Assembly: GCA_033002965.1 (NCBI GenBank)
Contig: JAURVB010014186.1
Coordinates: forward strand, 1 to 64,000
Length of the DNA stretch: 64,000 nucleotides
Reading direction: 5' to 3'
From: Piper betle
Taxonomy: Eukaryota > Streptophyta > Magnoliopsida > Piperales > Piperaceae
Part shown: positions 1 through 11,714 of the stretch, in pieces
Position numbering within the stretch: the stretch's first letter is position 1
Layout of the letters: each line of letters opens with the position of its first letter
Made by a program: the position numbers and the translations under genes
The notes under the pieces: model-generated
Databases searched by the model: none
Told to the model about the DNA's origin: nothing
Seen by the model: only the letters and a program-made list of their open reading frames with translations

Positions 1-447
1 GAAACATTTTTTATTGTTTACGTGCCATCATCAATTTGTGATTGTTTCACTGAAAGAAAGTGGCAAATTTTGTGTTCCGATCCTTGGAAATGGATGAAGT
101 AAGACGAAACTTTGGCATGATTAACATATTTTGCGTATAGCCTATTTTTTGGTTGTTAATTTGCCATGCTCGCAATGTGGAAATGGATGGTTAACTTCTT
201 CTTTTTCTTTTTTTTTCTTTTAAATTTTTTTGTTCTTTATTTTTTATGGCAATCATTTTCATGACTTCAAAACTGGCTTTTATAGCAACAGTATTCCATT
301 TAGGCAATCATTTTCATGACTTCAAAACTGGCTTTTATGGCAATCATTTTTTTTTTGTTCTTTATTTTTTATGGCCATCCTTGGAAACTTTTTGTTGTTT
401 CTTCATGAAATTTGAATTCTGATAACAATTTTTATTCTCTCTGGAAG

Positions 448-893
448 GTTGTTAATCCTCGAAAGACATATGGACTTGCGGCTGACATTTGGAGTCTTGG
501 TTGCACTGTTTTGGAGATGTTAACTGGCGAGCTCCCTTATTCTAATCTGGAATGGGTCGGTACTCCCTGATTCTAAAGCTCTTCCATGTAGCTACTCAAG
601 TGGGAGTTCTATACGTGTCTACCCACTTGGAAGCTATGTATTTTTATGGACTTTAAAAGAATGCTCTTGACTTTTATCTTTTTTTTTCGCAGACACAAGC
701 ATTATTTAAGATTGGCAGAGGGGAACCTCCTGTTATACCTGCAACCTTATCCCGGGATGCAACAGATTTTATCAGGCAATGTTTAAGGGTTGAACCTGAT
801 GATCGGCCCTCTGCTGCCGAATTAGTAAACCATCCCTTCCTAAAGAGGCAACTACCAATTCCGGGCCCTGTTTCCCCTACCAGCAACAGGTGA
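448..893 (+). CDS. MEKK1-type MAP kinase kinase kinase, last two exons only
   Basis: Two exons are visible, 448-555 and 693-893 (stop TGA 891-893), joined in phase at [11 protein letters not shown]. The upstream intron ends in AG at 446-447, and the rest of the gene lies left of the window. The peptide covers kinase subdomains [24 protein letters not shown] (the DxWSxG invariant), PYSNLEW, then [20 protein letters not shown] and NHPFL, the conserved Arg/His-Pro-Phe end of the STE11 catalytic domain. PYS-LEW-Q-F-IG-G is typical of the plant MEKK1 branch of MAPKKKs, which phosphorylate MKKs in stress and immune cascades. The protein ends about 15 residues after HPFL, so the kinase domain is C-terminal as in MEKK1. 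The last codon overlaps a GTGAGA that could act as a donor, so an alternative 3' exon is possible but not needed. The N-terminal regulatory region cannot be judged. Confidence 0.9.
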
Positions 894-1830
894 GATGTGC
901 ATCTCTGAATTGGCAATTTTGGTTGCCAAGACTGCGGTTGGCTCTGCTCTTTGCAATTTCAGGGTAACCGTTTTATGTACGAGGAATTGTTTTCCAAGGT
1001 GACCATGTTGTAAAAGATTAGAAGATGGAAACGTCAAAAGAGTTGTATATCCATCAATATTTCAGTATTTATGATGAGTGTTTAAGCTCAACGTCTTTCA
1101 ACAGATTGTCTATTCCCTGACAGCTGATTTTTGTATGGAGGCAAAATAGTTGAGTGTAAGGCAACAGCCGAGAAGTGTGAGCTTCAAAAGCGTCAGTGCC
1201 ATCGAATAATTGAACCAACTGTGGGTACATAGGAGTTGCAATCTCATCTATCTCTTGAAGGGAGACCAAGAAAATGTAACGCGTTGGAGCAATATTTTAA
1301 CCGCATTTTCCTTGTATTCGTTCGTCCTTGCCTCCGCGATGTGATGTAAAGTGGAACTCATAACAGGGTCGATGTATCAGAGGTTTTTCTGGGCATGACC
1401 GACCTCAAGCTAAGGTGGATTCGCCAATAAGTATCGTCATCGACTGCATACTATATTTACTCTCTTTTGAAAGTAGGAACATGGGGCCACCTTGTTTGTA
1501 GATCCTGACCCAGATGATGGTGATCGTAAGGCACACATCACTGCACTTAATTGTGGATGCACAGTGTTACCATTGGACGCTTCGCAAACTGCTGCCGTGA
1601 AGACAGCAAGTATAAAACCATATAGATGTGACAAAAGTGGGGACGCTTGTGTTTCCAGTTCACCATTTTTTTACAGGCTCAACACTTCACATTCACATGG
1701 TGGCGTTTTGCACTGGGCCGGCGTTCCTATCCTTGTATTGTGGCTCTTGTCTTGCCTCGCGAATCTGTAATGCTTGGTTTTGTGTATTCATCAAATAATG
1801 CCCATTTTGCGTTGAAATAAAGAACAAGAC
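894..1830 (+). other. Probable 3' UTR of the MAPKKK gene
   Basis: About 940 bases of mixed composition follow the MAPKKK stop. The best poly(A) signal is AATAAA at 1816-1821. An open frame at 1492-1770 with a hydrophobic C-terminal tail lies inside (see findings). No other coding similarity is recognised. Confidence 0.45.
1816..1821 (+). terminator. Poly(A) signal AATAAA, MAPKKK gene
   Basis: Canonical AATAAA hexamer about 920 bases after the MAPKKK stop codon and followed by T-rich DNA. It is the first convincing hexamer on this strand; assignment is by position only. Confidence 0.45.
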
Positions 1831-2372
1831 CCATTTCTTAGTAATGGAGTTCCTGTACGCTCTTTTTTAAAGAAAAAGAGAAAACGAACGAGTTGTTGAT
1901 CATATTTCAATGCTTTCCGACGGGCGGCCATTAATTTTTCAATGATCAATCTAATCCGGCCGACTCTTAATGTGTGACTACCGGTTTCGTTCGCATGCAA
2001 GCCTGTGGGAAGTGTTTACCAATTTTAAGTCTTGTTCTTGTCTAATTTTGTTGGACTATTGATGGTCGGTGCGGTCATCGAGCTCCATAGAACACCGACA
2101 GGCTCACAGGCCTTATAGTTTAAATAATTTATATTTTATTGTGAATTTCTTATTCTTACCTTGATTTTAATGATAAAATTTGTGAAGATACAAGCTTTTC
2201 CACTAAGGTAAAGCCCACCAACTATGACCTGTATGAAATGACGTAAATATATGCCATATGTGAGAAGTTTTGCACACAGTTCATGTCAAAAAGTGCTCTA
2301 ACCATGCAAGTGATTTGTATTTTTTATTTTATTCTTATTAATTTTTTTCATAAAAAGAGAATACATTACTTA

Positions 2373-2981
2373 GGTTTGTTTAGTTGTCCTTAAATTATAA
2401 TTATATGAAAAAAATATAAAATTTAGAAATCATAAATATTCTTATATTTAGATGTCTTAAAATTTACTCAATTTTTTTAAAATTTGAGTCGAAGATTTCG
2501 ATCAATTTCTATTCTTTCTATTTTTATTAATTCTTTTGCGATCGAGATATATGGAATCATGGATCTACGTGATTATATAGATCTTATTTATAAATTAACG
2601 AAAATGTGTATAAACTCTATTTGCGTCGCTCTAGAAGTCTTTTCCTCTAGAAGTCTTTTCCTGCTTGCATATGACATCATCACTTTCCTTACTAGCATAT
2701 GCTAATTCGGAATTTAATTTAAAAATTATATTTTGATCCGAACACTTTTTATATAAAAGTTTCACAAAATAATATTTTTTTATGAAATTTTTTTAAAAGA
2801 GAAAAATTTTGGGTGACACGTGTGCATGTACACGAGAATGAATATTTTATTTTTATCTTATTTTTATATTATCTAAACATAAAGTCAATTTTCAAAAATT
2901 TTATATCATTTTATATTATTGTATTTTTATTTTATAAATTTATTTTTCATTTACACTATTTTTATACCAATTAGACGGACC
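2373..2981. mobile_element. MITE-like element, family member 1
   Basis: An AT-rich block begins GGTTTGTTTAGTTG and ends CAATTAGACGGACC, which are imperfect inverted ends. Its interior shares segments in the same order with 40365-40713: ATATTTAGATGT, a CACGTGTGCATG-like segment, and TCATTTTATATTATTGTATT near the right end. This copy is longer. A TTA precedes the left end, but the right flank is TTT, so no clean target duplication is shown. It looks like a non-autonomous DNA element; no coding capacity is seen. Confidence 0.45.
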
Positions 2982-3904
2982 TTTAATGATCATCGTATGA
3001 TAATAAAAGCAAATAAGTCCTTATGACTAGTTGTGGATCCAGGTATAAGCAATGGATATGGAAAATTTGACTGATGATTATTTTCTTGGATCGTAAAGTG
3101 ACTTTTATACATAATACGACCGAGGACCCACATCCGTCATCAACTCGTCACTTGTGGTGTGAAAATGAGGTATGATTGGGTGCACAATCATGTTCCTCTC
3201 CGTCTCCGACATCTATTGTGAATACAGCTTTGGAGCTTGCAAAGCGCAAGAAATGGCAATGCCTCGTTCTTAATAAATGTATCAATTCCATGTTCTCCTA
3301 ATCATCAGCGAGTGCAAAAATAAACGTCATCCAATCCACTATGAAATTTATCTCACACAAATGTTTTGCTCACAAGAAGGAAATGGGAAAAGTATGAAAA
3401 TTATTTTTCCCTTAATTTTAAGTGTTTAGTTGGTAAAACATGATTTCAGGATAAAATAAGTGGCATAATGGAATTATAAATAGGCTTGTTAAATTTATCT
3501 CATGCCATTCCATTTTCTTTCCTACCATTTAAATTAATTTTGGTTGTATGCACTAGTGCTAAAATAAATATTGAATAGTTTAAAAATGACATTTTGCTTT
3601 GTAAATAAGATTAAAATTTATCAATCCTTTTTAGAAAAAAACTAATTAGTTCCGAACTAAGAAAAAATTTGTCACACCCCGTTTTTTGGTCAAAAGTGTG
3701 TAACTTTTTAATTACTCAACATGGAGTCTACGTAACCACCTTCACAGATAGAAAAAATAAATACTATTTGTGAGGAGACCATATAAGCCTACTTACAATA
3801 ATAGAGCTTCATCAGTCAAATGACAAAAAGCCACTTGAAAGTACTTTAAAAAATGTAGTGAAAAGAACATATATAGTCAAAAAGTGAAGACGGAGTTTCT
3901 TCCT
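2982..3904. other. AT-rich intergenic DNA
   Basis: No gene, RNA or clear repeat structure was recognised in this stretch. Short open frames have no family resemblance. Confidence 0.5.
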
Positions 3905-4229
3905 GTCCTTATCTTCCTCCCTGCTTTCTTAAGTGGGCTTGTAAATACAAACTAGGGAGGGGTGATGGTAAAGAAGTGAGTTTTTGAGGTGAAAAATTAG
4001 GTGAGGTGAAGATGGGTGTGCAAGGGAAAGAAGATGTGTTTCTTGTTGTGACTTCTTTAGTGGGTTTATAAATACGAATTTATGTAAAACGATGGTACGA
4101 AGGTGAGTTTTTAAGATGAAATGATGGTTAAAAGATGAATTTTTTAGCATAGGTAAAAGTGAGGGAAGCAAGGTGAAAAAGTAAGTTTCTTAATGTACTT
4201 TCTTAAGCTGAATTTTAAAGATAAAGGTG
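3905..4229. repeat. Multi-unit repeat, left part (split by solo LTR)
   Basis: Degenerate direct units contain phrases such as CTTAAGTGGG, TAAATACAAACT, GTGAGTTTTTGAGGTGAAA and GTGATGGT, spaced roughly 80-120 bases apart. The same phrases continue at 7395-7950, so one repeat block was interrupted by the LTR insertion. The last five bases, AGGTG (4225-4229), are the left target-site duplication of that LTR. Confidence 0.6.
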
Positions 4230-7200
4230 TGTAAAGCCCATGAACTAAGTTAGGGTTTTACAATCAAAACTAGTTGGTTTGATTATTATTTTCAGTCGAA
4301 TCAATTTCATAACAAGCAAGCTGAGCTGAGGCTGGCTGTGTGTTATGAGCTATGTAAGTCATGTGTACCTAAGTATATGATGATAATGTTAATAACGTAT
4401 CAATAGAATGAGTTATCAGAGCATATAAGAATATGCCTTTTTATTTAGTGGACCGTAAAATTAGAATTAGGTTGTTCATCATGTTAGGACGTGTTAGTTA
4501 TTATTTTTGAGTGGTTTAGTAGGCTTAGAATATATCACTCGAGTTAGGACATTATTATTTTATTTTATAGTATTTTATTATGTTTTATTTTGTATTTTTA
4601 TAAATTTATGTATTATTATTGATTAGTGAGCGAGTCAAATTTTAATTATAAAATTACCCCGGTGTTTATCGTTTCCCCACCTTTTCCCCAAACCCTGGGG
4701 ATTGACCACCAAAACCTCCCCTTGCTTTTGACTGTCGCCTGAGACTGCTGCCGGCAGCACCACCCCTGGCCACCATGTCACCATCCACCTCCCTCACCTC
4801 ATAAGCATCCCCCTCACCTACCCCTCCTTCTCCATCTTCTCCTTCCTCCATCTGTCGCTCACTGCCACCACCCTGTTGTTGGAGCACTGCTGCCGTTTGA
4901 CCAATTCCTCCTCATCCACCGACCGACTTCTCCCTCCCCTACCTTTCCCCTCTCTTTCCCTATCCTTCCCTCTATCCACACCCCCCCCTCCTTGCTTGAT
5001 TGCGCTGGCAGCAATTATCACCGTTGGCAATTTTCAGCCAGCCACCAACCATCACCGTCTACCCTACCTCCCTATCTAGCCCTAGCCCTTCCTAGCCATC
5101 CTCCTCATTGTGCAGCAACAACCATCACCCCTCAACACCGTCTGCAGCCGCAGCTTGGCGTCGCCGTCGTCGACGATTCGATTCTAAATCACGGTGAAAT
5201 ATTTTTACTCCTCCAATTTTAGGGTTTTAATTTATTTTTATCATTTTGCATATCATCGATAATTTTTATGAATTATTCATTATCTCTGTTAATAATTATT
5301 AATCGTGTAAATCCATGATAATTGTGTGTTGAATTGCTAATTTCTTAGGTGATGTCACGATCGATAATGATTAAAAATAGTTTGAATTACTTGAATATGA
5401 ATTGTTATATAAAATTGATGATGTGTATTGTGTTATAATTGTGTCAATTAACTATTTAGTGATTAGAAAGTTAATTCATAATAGAAATTGCATGTGGAAT
5501 GTCATAATTATGATCACAATGTTAATTGCATAAAAAATGTCATAATTAGGTTACAATGTTAATTGCATAAAAAATGTCATAATTAGGGATTACTAAATAT
5601 AATTAAGGGTAAAATAGCATAATTAGAATTAGTAAACTTATTTAAGTGTAAAATATCATAAGTAGGGTTACTAAGCTAATTAAATGAAAAATATCACCAT
5701 TAGAGTTACTAAGTTAATTAGATGTGAACTTTTATCAATTTGATTATGTTATGTATCATATTTTATTTTGGATGTTGTGTATCACGTTTGGTTTGATATT
5801 AGGAGTGTGATTATATTCATAATCATTCATTTCATACATGCATCACATAGTTAACATAGATATTGGTGTGTAGTTTGGTTGTATATGTACAGAGTAGGAG
5901 TTCGCTGCCTATGCGCATGGCCTAGCTTAGAGGTTTTACCTGGTCCGTTTATGACTCGTTCCCTTTTTTTTGCTTTACTCTATTGTGGTTTGCTTTACTA
6001 CTGTAAGACCTGTTAAGTAGTATTTTATTGAAATTCACTTAACACATATCATTTAGATGACTATTTTCCGAATTAATAACCTTCGAGAATGAAATCTCTC
6101 GAATCTGATTTCCAAAACAAGATCTATCACAAATTGTCTTCGAGCCTATACATATTAAAGTTATATATAATTTTATCGAGTTTTCAGTGAGATGAGAAAG
6201 TTTTTAGTGAAACGAGAAATGGTGAACTGGCTTGCACGTACCATGAACGGGTGCACATGTCAATCACAATGGGTTCTAGATTAGTGAGAGCGTTATTATA
6301 TTCTCGAGGGATTCTGACAACTCTACGTTCTGAGTTTTCTCACACCCTGAGAAAGGTAGAGGTTTACGAGTACTGTTTAGTATAGCGCACATTCAAACAT
6401 GTGGTTCAAAGGGTACTGAAGACGACTATTTGAGACTACTCGGCCTTCGTACCCAGGACCATAAGATATATGGAAGAAATGAGAGAGCTTAGGATATACT
6501 GGTAGTCCTAAGGGATAGAAAAGAAACATGGGGAGATGTCGAGAGAGGCATTAGCAAACTAGTCAATTCATGATGTTGTTGGGTTTGCGACCCGATGGCT
6601 CCCCAGTAGTTGCCCTTATGAGAATTCAATAAAAGATATATATGGTTTTTCTTCAAAATGAGAGTTAGGTCTCATTTGCCAGTTTGCTATAGTTATTTTG
6701 TGACCAGTAACACTCGTTAGTGACGATTTTTAGTATATATATAAATGATGATTAGAAGTCTGATATGCCAACTTGGACGCTTTGTGCAGACACAAATATG
6801 ATACGAAATGTGTTCGATCTGATATACGATTTTGGTTATGATGTATTATGATTTGATATATTATATTATATTAAAATAACTTAAAACTGTTAAGAATGTT
6901 GTGATAATGTGATAGAGGAGATAATGGGTCAAGACCAACTTATAAATGTGATTCTGTGATGATATAATAGATGTGATAAATAAAACAAATAGATATGTCA
7001 AGACCCGATTCATGTTTTGGATGTTGTATGATAAAAACTATTAGGTGTTATTAATTCAAGAATTGTCTATGGAATGTTGTTTATATATATATTGTTATTT
7101 TGGCAAGTTGGCCCCCTTATTGTACTTTTAAGAGAAACTCTGTCCATTTTATTAAGAAATTTTATCAATTTTATCGTAATTATTTTTTAGTATGAATGGA

Positions 7201-7389
7201 GTGTCATGTCATTTACACAGTATCCTCAATAAAGTTCCTTGCATTTAATGCATACATAACGATATTCATCTTCAATCTCAAGACGCTAAGAGTAGATTCA
7301 TTCGGGTTAAGTTTGAGTTGACTAACTTAATCAAGTAACCCGTAACATTCCGATTTGGTTCGCGAGTGAGCTGGATTTTGAGTGTTACA
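4230..7389 (+). mobile_element. Solo LTR, ~3.2 kb, copy A
   Basis: The element begins TGTAAAGCCC and ends AGTGTTACA, the TG...CA ends of an LTR. It is flanked by perfect 5-base duplications AGGTG at 4225-4229 and 7390-7394, the signature of retroviral-type integrase. It is colinear with copies at 51069-54083 and 62328 onward. Shared landmarks are a leader with ATATGATGATAATG, a GC-rich block of Ser/Pro-like codons (about 4660-5180), a GTACAGAGTAGGAG box near 5888, and a terminal ...GTGTTACA. No internal gag/pol, primer-binding site or second LTR lies between the duplications, so this is a solo LTR left by LTR-LTR recombination. Length and TGTAA(A/C)ACCC ends resemble Ty3-gypsy Tekay/Del chromoviruses; that assignment is inference. 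Confidence 0.9.
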
Positions 7390-7950
7390 AGGTGTAATAT
7401 TGTACTTCTTAAGTGATTTTCTAAATACAAATTTAGGTGTGTGATAGTGGGGAGGTGGGTTATTGAGCAAAAAATTATGTGAAGCAAAGGTGAGAGAGGA
7501 AGGTGAGTCTCTACACTTCATGTGAGGTGAAGCTGGACGAGGAAGGTGCACAATAAGAAACCCACATTTATCTTGCCTAAGTTCTTGATCAAAAACTTAC
7601 TTCTCTACTATCGCTTCACCTAAGTTCGTATTCAAAAAATCATTTAAGAAGATAAGGTGAATTGTAATGAGGTGAGTTCTTAAGGTGAAATAATAGTTGG
7701 GAGATGATTTTTTTAGTTGAGGTAAAGGTGGGGGAAAAGGTGAAAAATATGGGTTTCTTAATGTGTTTCTTAAGTAAGATTCTTAATACGAACTTAGATA
7801 AAGTGATGGTGGGGAAGGAAGGTAAAAAAAGTGGGTTTCTTACTATAATTTTTAAGTGGGTTTTTAAATACAAACTTAGGTGTTTAATAATGGAGAGGTG
7901 GATTTTGAGTGAAAACTTATGTGAAATGAAGGAGAGAGGAAAGTGAGTTT
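7390..7950. repeat. Multi-unit repeat, right part
   Basis: Opens with the right target duplication AGGTG (7390-7394), then resumes the units seen at 3905-4229: CTTCTTAAGTGATTTTCTAA, ATACAAACTTAGGTG, GTGATGGTGGGG. About 7550-7650 reads in the opposite orientation (GCTTCACCTAAGTTCGTATT), so the block contains inverted as well as direct units and could fold. Open frames here are by-products of the repeat. Confidence 0.6.
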
Positions 7951-9625
7951 ACTAGTTCAAGGTTGAAGATTTGGCTTGGCTTTACTAATTAGGGAATTTA
8001 GTTGATTTGGTGCAGGTTCCAACCGATTTCAACTTGACTTGGCACTAATCAATGAAATCTGAGTTGGTTGGATAGAAAATGAAGCCAATTTCAATAATTT
8101 TAAGAGTCAAATCAAATGCACGTGGTTGTAAAAATTGACCGATTTCGAGTGGAATCACATAATTTAAATCGGATTGAAATGATTCCGCTTCAAAAAAGTG
8201 AGGAAAAAGTTTAAAAGTTTATATGAACATTGAAATAGAGATACACAACGATATAAAGGTTTAACTGAGGAAATAATTGAAATGATTTTTCAGTCCACTA
8301 AAGGGATTCATGACATTCCCACACCAAAAAAAATGTATCCTGAGCAGCTGATAGTGGGTTTGGTCATCTGTCCCATGGACAATCCAGCCCATTTCTACGA
8401 GCAAAAGCGGCCCATAGCTGATTTCAACCCGATTCAAACGCTCCGCCCATTTCTACTGAGCCGAGGCCAGGCCAAGAAATTAATCGGGGCGTCCGATTTT
8501 ATTCAAGGGTTATTAAGATAATAATTCAGATGAATCCATTACCTTTGTTAAATTTTATTTAATTATATATAATTTTTAATTTGATTCAATTTGCCGTTTG
8601 TGAAGTGTTTGTTTGTTTCGATCGAATACTAGATCTGTTTATTGATGTTCTATTTAGTTGGAATGTTAATTGTCTAATGTAGACATATATATTGTATTAG
8701 GCAATGTTAGTACATATTGTTATAATAATTATTTTTAGTGTCTTGCTCTATAATAATTTTAAATTCATATAGATTATAGACATTAGAATTTGTATAATCA
8801 TGTTTTTGTTTATATATCGTAACAAAATAAATGTTGAAAATAATTTTGGTAACAAATACTTTAAGGAGATGAAAAAACATTATATTATTTTTATTATTAT
8901 TATAAACTGTAGTATAATATTTTAAATCCGATCAAATCTGTTCCGATCCGGTTGATCTATATATACCACGTACTATTCAAAAATCCAGCATGATGTCATT
9001 AAAACGATATTCCCAACTTCCAAATTAGCATACCAACAAGTAAAAATTAAAGATATATGCAAATAAAAATGTCAAGAATATATATATATATATATCATAG
9101 TACAAAACTACTACCACTTAAAAAGAAAGTATAAAACTAACAAAATCCCAAAAGTCGTCGTATGATCAAACGAGGGTGGATGAAAGTCTTCCTTTCCAAT
9201 TTATTTTTCATTGTGCATTTTCCTGGTACCAAATTTCTTCCTTGATCTATCCTTATTCATGAGATTCCACTCCAAATAATTGGTCAAAATCTGAAACTAT
9301 ATTTGTGAATTTTGCACCACACGCAAGATCTTGCATCTGGGGGTTCTTCTCTCCTCTCGTTCCCGCGGTGGGCTCAAGATAACCACCCACTCTTCTAAGA
9401 GCACAGATAAATCACACTTTCTTTTGGAAACTCTTTCTTGAAGGTTAGTTAAGAGACACAATGATGCTTATCTTTAATCACAAATATATTATTATATATA
9501 ATAAAATTAATAATAATGACAATTGTAAAATACATCAGATGTTGAATTACTTGGGCTCAGATTAGATCAACAATGTCATACACTTGCGCCCTTAAAAAAT
9601 AAGTTATAGATGAACATTTCTTAAG

Positions 9626-9626
<1 letters not shown>

Positions 9627-9662
<36 letters not shown>
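9627..9662. repeat. (TA)n microsatellite
   Basis: Uninterrupted TA dinucleotides for about 36 bases. Confidence 0.95.
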
Positions 9663-9663
<1 letters not shown>

Positions 9664-9967
9664 CTATATAATTTGGATAATATGAGTTGTTAAGCTGTAG
9701 ATTATGCACTTTTTTTGCCATGCATTAGATCTCGAGATTCATATTTCAATTTTTGAGTTTTATCACATGGTTGAGAATGAGTATGTCATATATAGCAAGT
9801 TGATTATATATATTTGTCTAATATGAACTGCTTTAAAGGCAGCTTACCTATTCTCAATTATATAATAAATAACGAAATTCAAAATATAAAATTTGAGATA
9901 CATCACACAGTCAAAAAGTGCATGAGCTACTAATATATATTCTTTATTAAGCTTAAATAATGAGAAT

Positions 9968-10385
9968 TAAGAAAACATTATCAAATTTAGGTATTGGAAA
10001 ATTTGAGCTCAATTCGAGAAATGATTTCAAAAAATAAGTTTTTTGAGTTCGAAAGAGTTTGATAAGAAGAAAATAAAATATGTAGTAAACTTTTGATTCT
10101 TATAAGGATAAAAAAATGGATATTAAATCATAATTAATGCGATATTAGCAGAGTATGGATGATAATATTATTTTCAGTTAAGAAAAAATATCATCAAATT
10201 TAGGTATAGAAAATTTTGAGCTTAATTTGAGAAATGATTTCAAAGAATAAGTTTTTCGAGTTAAGAAGAGTTTGATAAGAAGAAAATAAAATATGTAGTA
10301 AACTTTTGATACATGCATAGATTAAAAAATAAATATCAAATTATAATCAATGCGATGTTAGCAAGGAAGATAATATTATTTTGAA
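9968..10385. repeat. Tandem duplication, ~210-base unit, two copies
   Basis: Unit 1 (9968-10179) and unit 2 (10180-10385) share long colinear stretches, including ATCAAATTTAGGTAT, GAGAAATGATTTCAAA, AGTTTGATAAGAAGAAAATA, ATGTAGTAAACTTTTGAT and GATAATATTATTTT. The units have diverged by substitutions and small indels. No function is apparent; it lies a few hundred bases upstream of the first paralogue's leader exon. Confidence 0.85.
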
Positions 10386-10639
10386 TTTGAAATTTAATGA
10401 TTATCTTAAACTCCCGGGATCATACCATAATTGATAAAAAAGTTCCCTTGCCTGTCCCACAGGTTGGGCCCACGTTGAATAGCCCAAACCCAACAAACAA
10501 AACAAAAGAAAAAAGAGAATGAGGAAATTGCATACACTCCTTCTTCATCAATCGTATTTCCCCAGACCCACCCAATGACTATTAAAATTACGAAAAAACG
10601 ACGAAATAGTTATCAATACCATATTCAAAACACCCACAA

Positions 10640-11320
10640 ATAGGGAGGGGAAGAGTCGTCGTACGTATTCCCTCGCTCGCCTCGTCCGCCCCCGCCGCTT
10701 CCTCCCCCTCCCACCAATCCCTTCCGACGCCATTAATCCTCGTCTTCTTCGAACTCTCTTCGTCTCAAATCTCTTTTACATTTTCGGTGGTCGTTTGAAG
10801 CCCCACCCCCGGGCTGTTACCCGAGACATCGGCACTTGCTTGCGAGGCAATCGGAAGGTCTCTGCTTGGCGCCGTTTGGTCCTGCGGTTTAGGGTTTTCA
10901 ATTTGGTGCGTTGGTGACTTTGTTTGGAATTTGGGGTTTTCTTTGGGCTGGTTGGAGGAGGAGGGCGGCCGCTGGCTGTTGCCCGGTCTATTTGTGGACA
11001 ATCGATATTGGTTTGGTTTTTGGTGTCTGGAGTTGGAATTGGTGTGGGAATTGGCTTGTTTGGGTTTGGCGCCGCCGGCGCGTGGGGCGGTGGTGGGGTG
11101 CGATTGGGATTGGTGTGGTTTGTTGTTGCTGTGACGTTTTGCACCAATTCGGTGGTCTGTTGTGGGCGACTCCTGGGGACGATGAGGGGCTGCTAGAAGG
11201 GTTTTTCGTTTCTTGGTTTTCGCTTTTTGTGGAGAATGGTGGTGTAGGGTGGGATTTGTTCTTGTTCCTTTTCTTTGGATCCTCGGTGTCTCTTCAATTA
11301 AGGACGCTGCGACGAAACAG
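10640..11320 (+). other. Leader (5' UTR) exon and promoter-proximal DNA of paralogue 1
   Basis: A GC-rich, pyrimidine-rich block ends at GACGAAACAG|GTTCATATTT, a good donor at 11321. The corresponding block before paralogue 2 ends AACAACAG|GTTCATTTCT, and the two share phrases such as AAGGTCTCTGCTTGGCGCCG. No long conserved reading frame is present; the open frames here are composition artefacts. The left boundary (transcription start) is a guess. Confidence 0.55.
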
Positions 11321-11714
11321 GTTCATATTTCTCTTATAGTTGCTGTTTGATTCTGTTTTTCGAGAGTATATACTGTGAAGTGGACAATCTTTCGCTTCGG
11401 AATTTTTTCTTGGTTTTTTAAGAAGTGTGCTGCACCCATCAAGTGCTAGTATTGGAGTGCACCGGCGGAATTAGGGGTTCGGAATTTGTTGCTGGAGGAG
11501 GTTTTTTTTTCAAGAGAAAGTAGACTAGGGTTTTGAAGTTTTATGTGGACAGTAGGCTACAAATCTTAGTTGGACAGAAGGTATTGTCATGACTTTTAGT
11601 AAGTGAACGTGGGAGAGGCTGCAAGTTTGTTTGATTGATAGAGATTACACAAGAGAAGCATAATTCACGGTTGTTCCACATAGTCCTTGTCATCTATGGT
11701 GGTCTGTGATTGCA

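Larger units (their letters stand above)
7951..10600. other. AT-rich intergenic DNA upstream of the first paralogue
   Basis: No gene is supported. It contains a TA microsatellite near 9078-9095 and another at 9627-9662, the tandem duplication at 9968-10385, and old repeat-like stretches rich in GATTCAATTTG or CCGATCCGG-type phrases (about 7960-8200 and 8930-8960). A short open frame at 8282-8521 has no recognised relative. Confidence 0.5.

Noticed and set aside
10776..11339. Open frames on both strands in the leader region of paralogue 1
   Set aside because: Low-complexity Trp/Gly/Val or Pro/Thr products in an untranslated, spliced leader; not conserved in paralogue 2.
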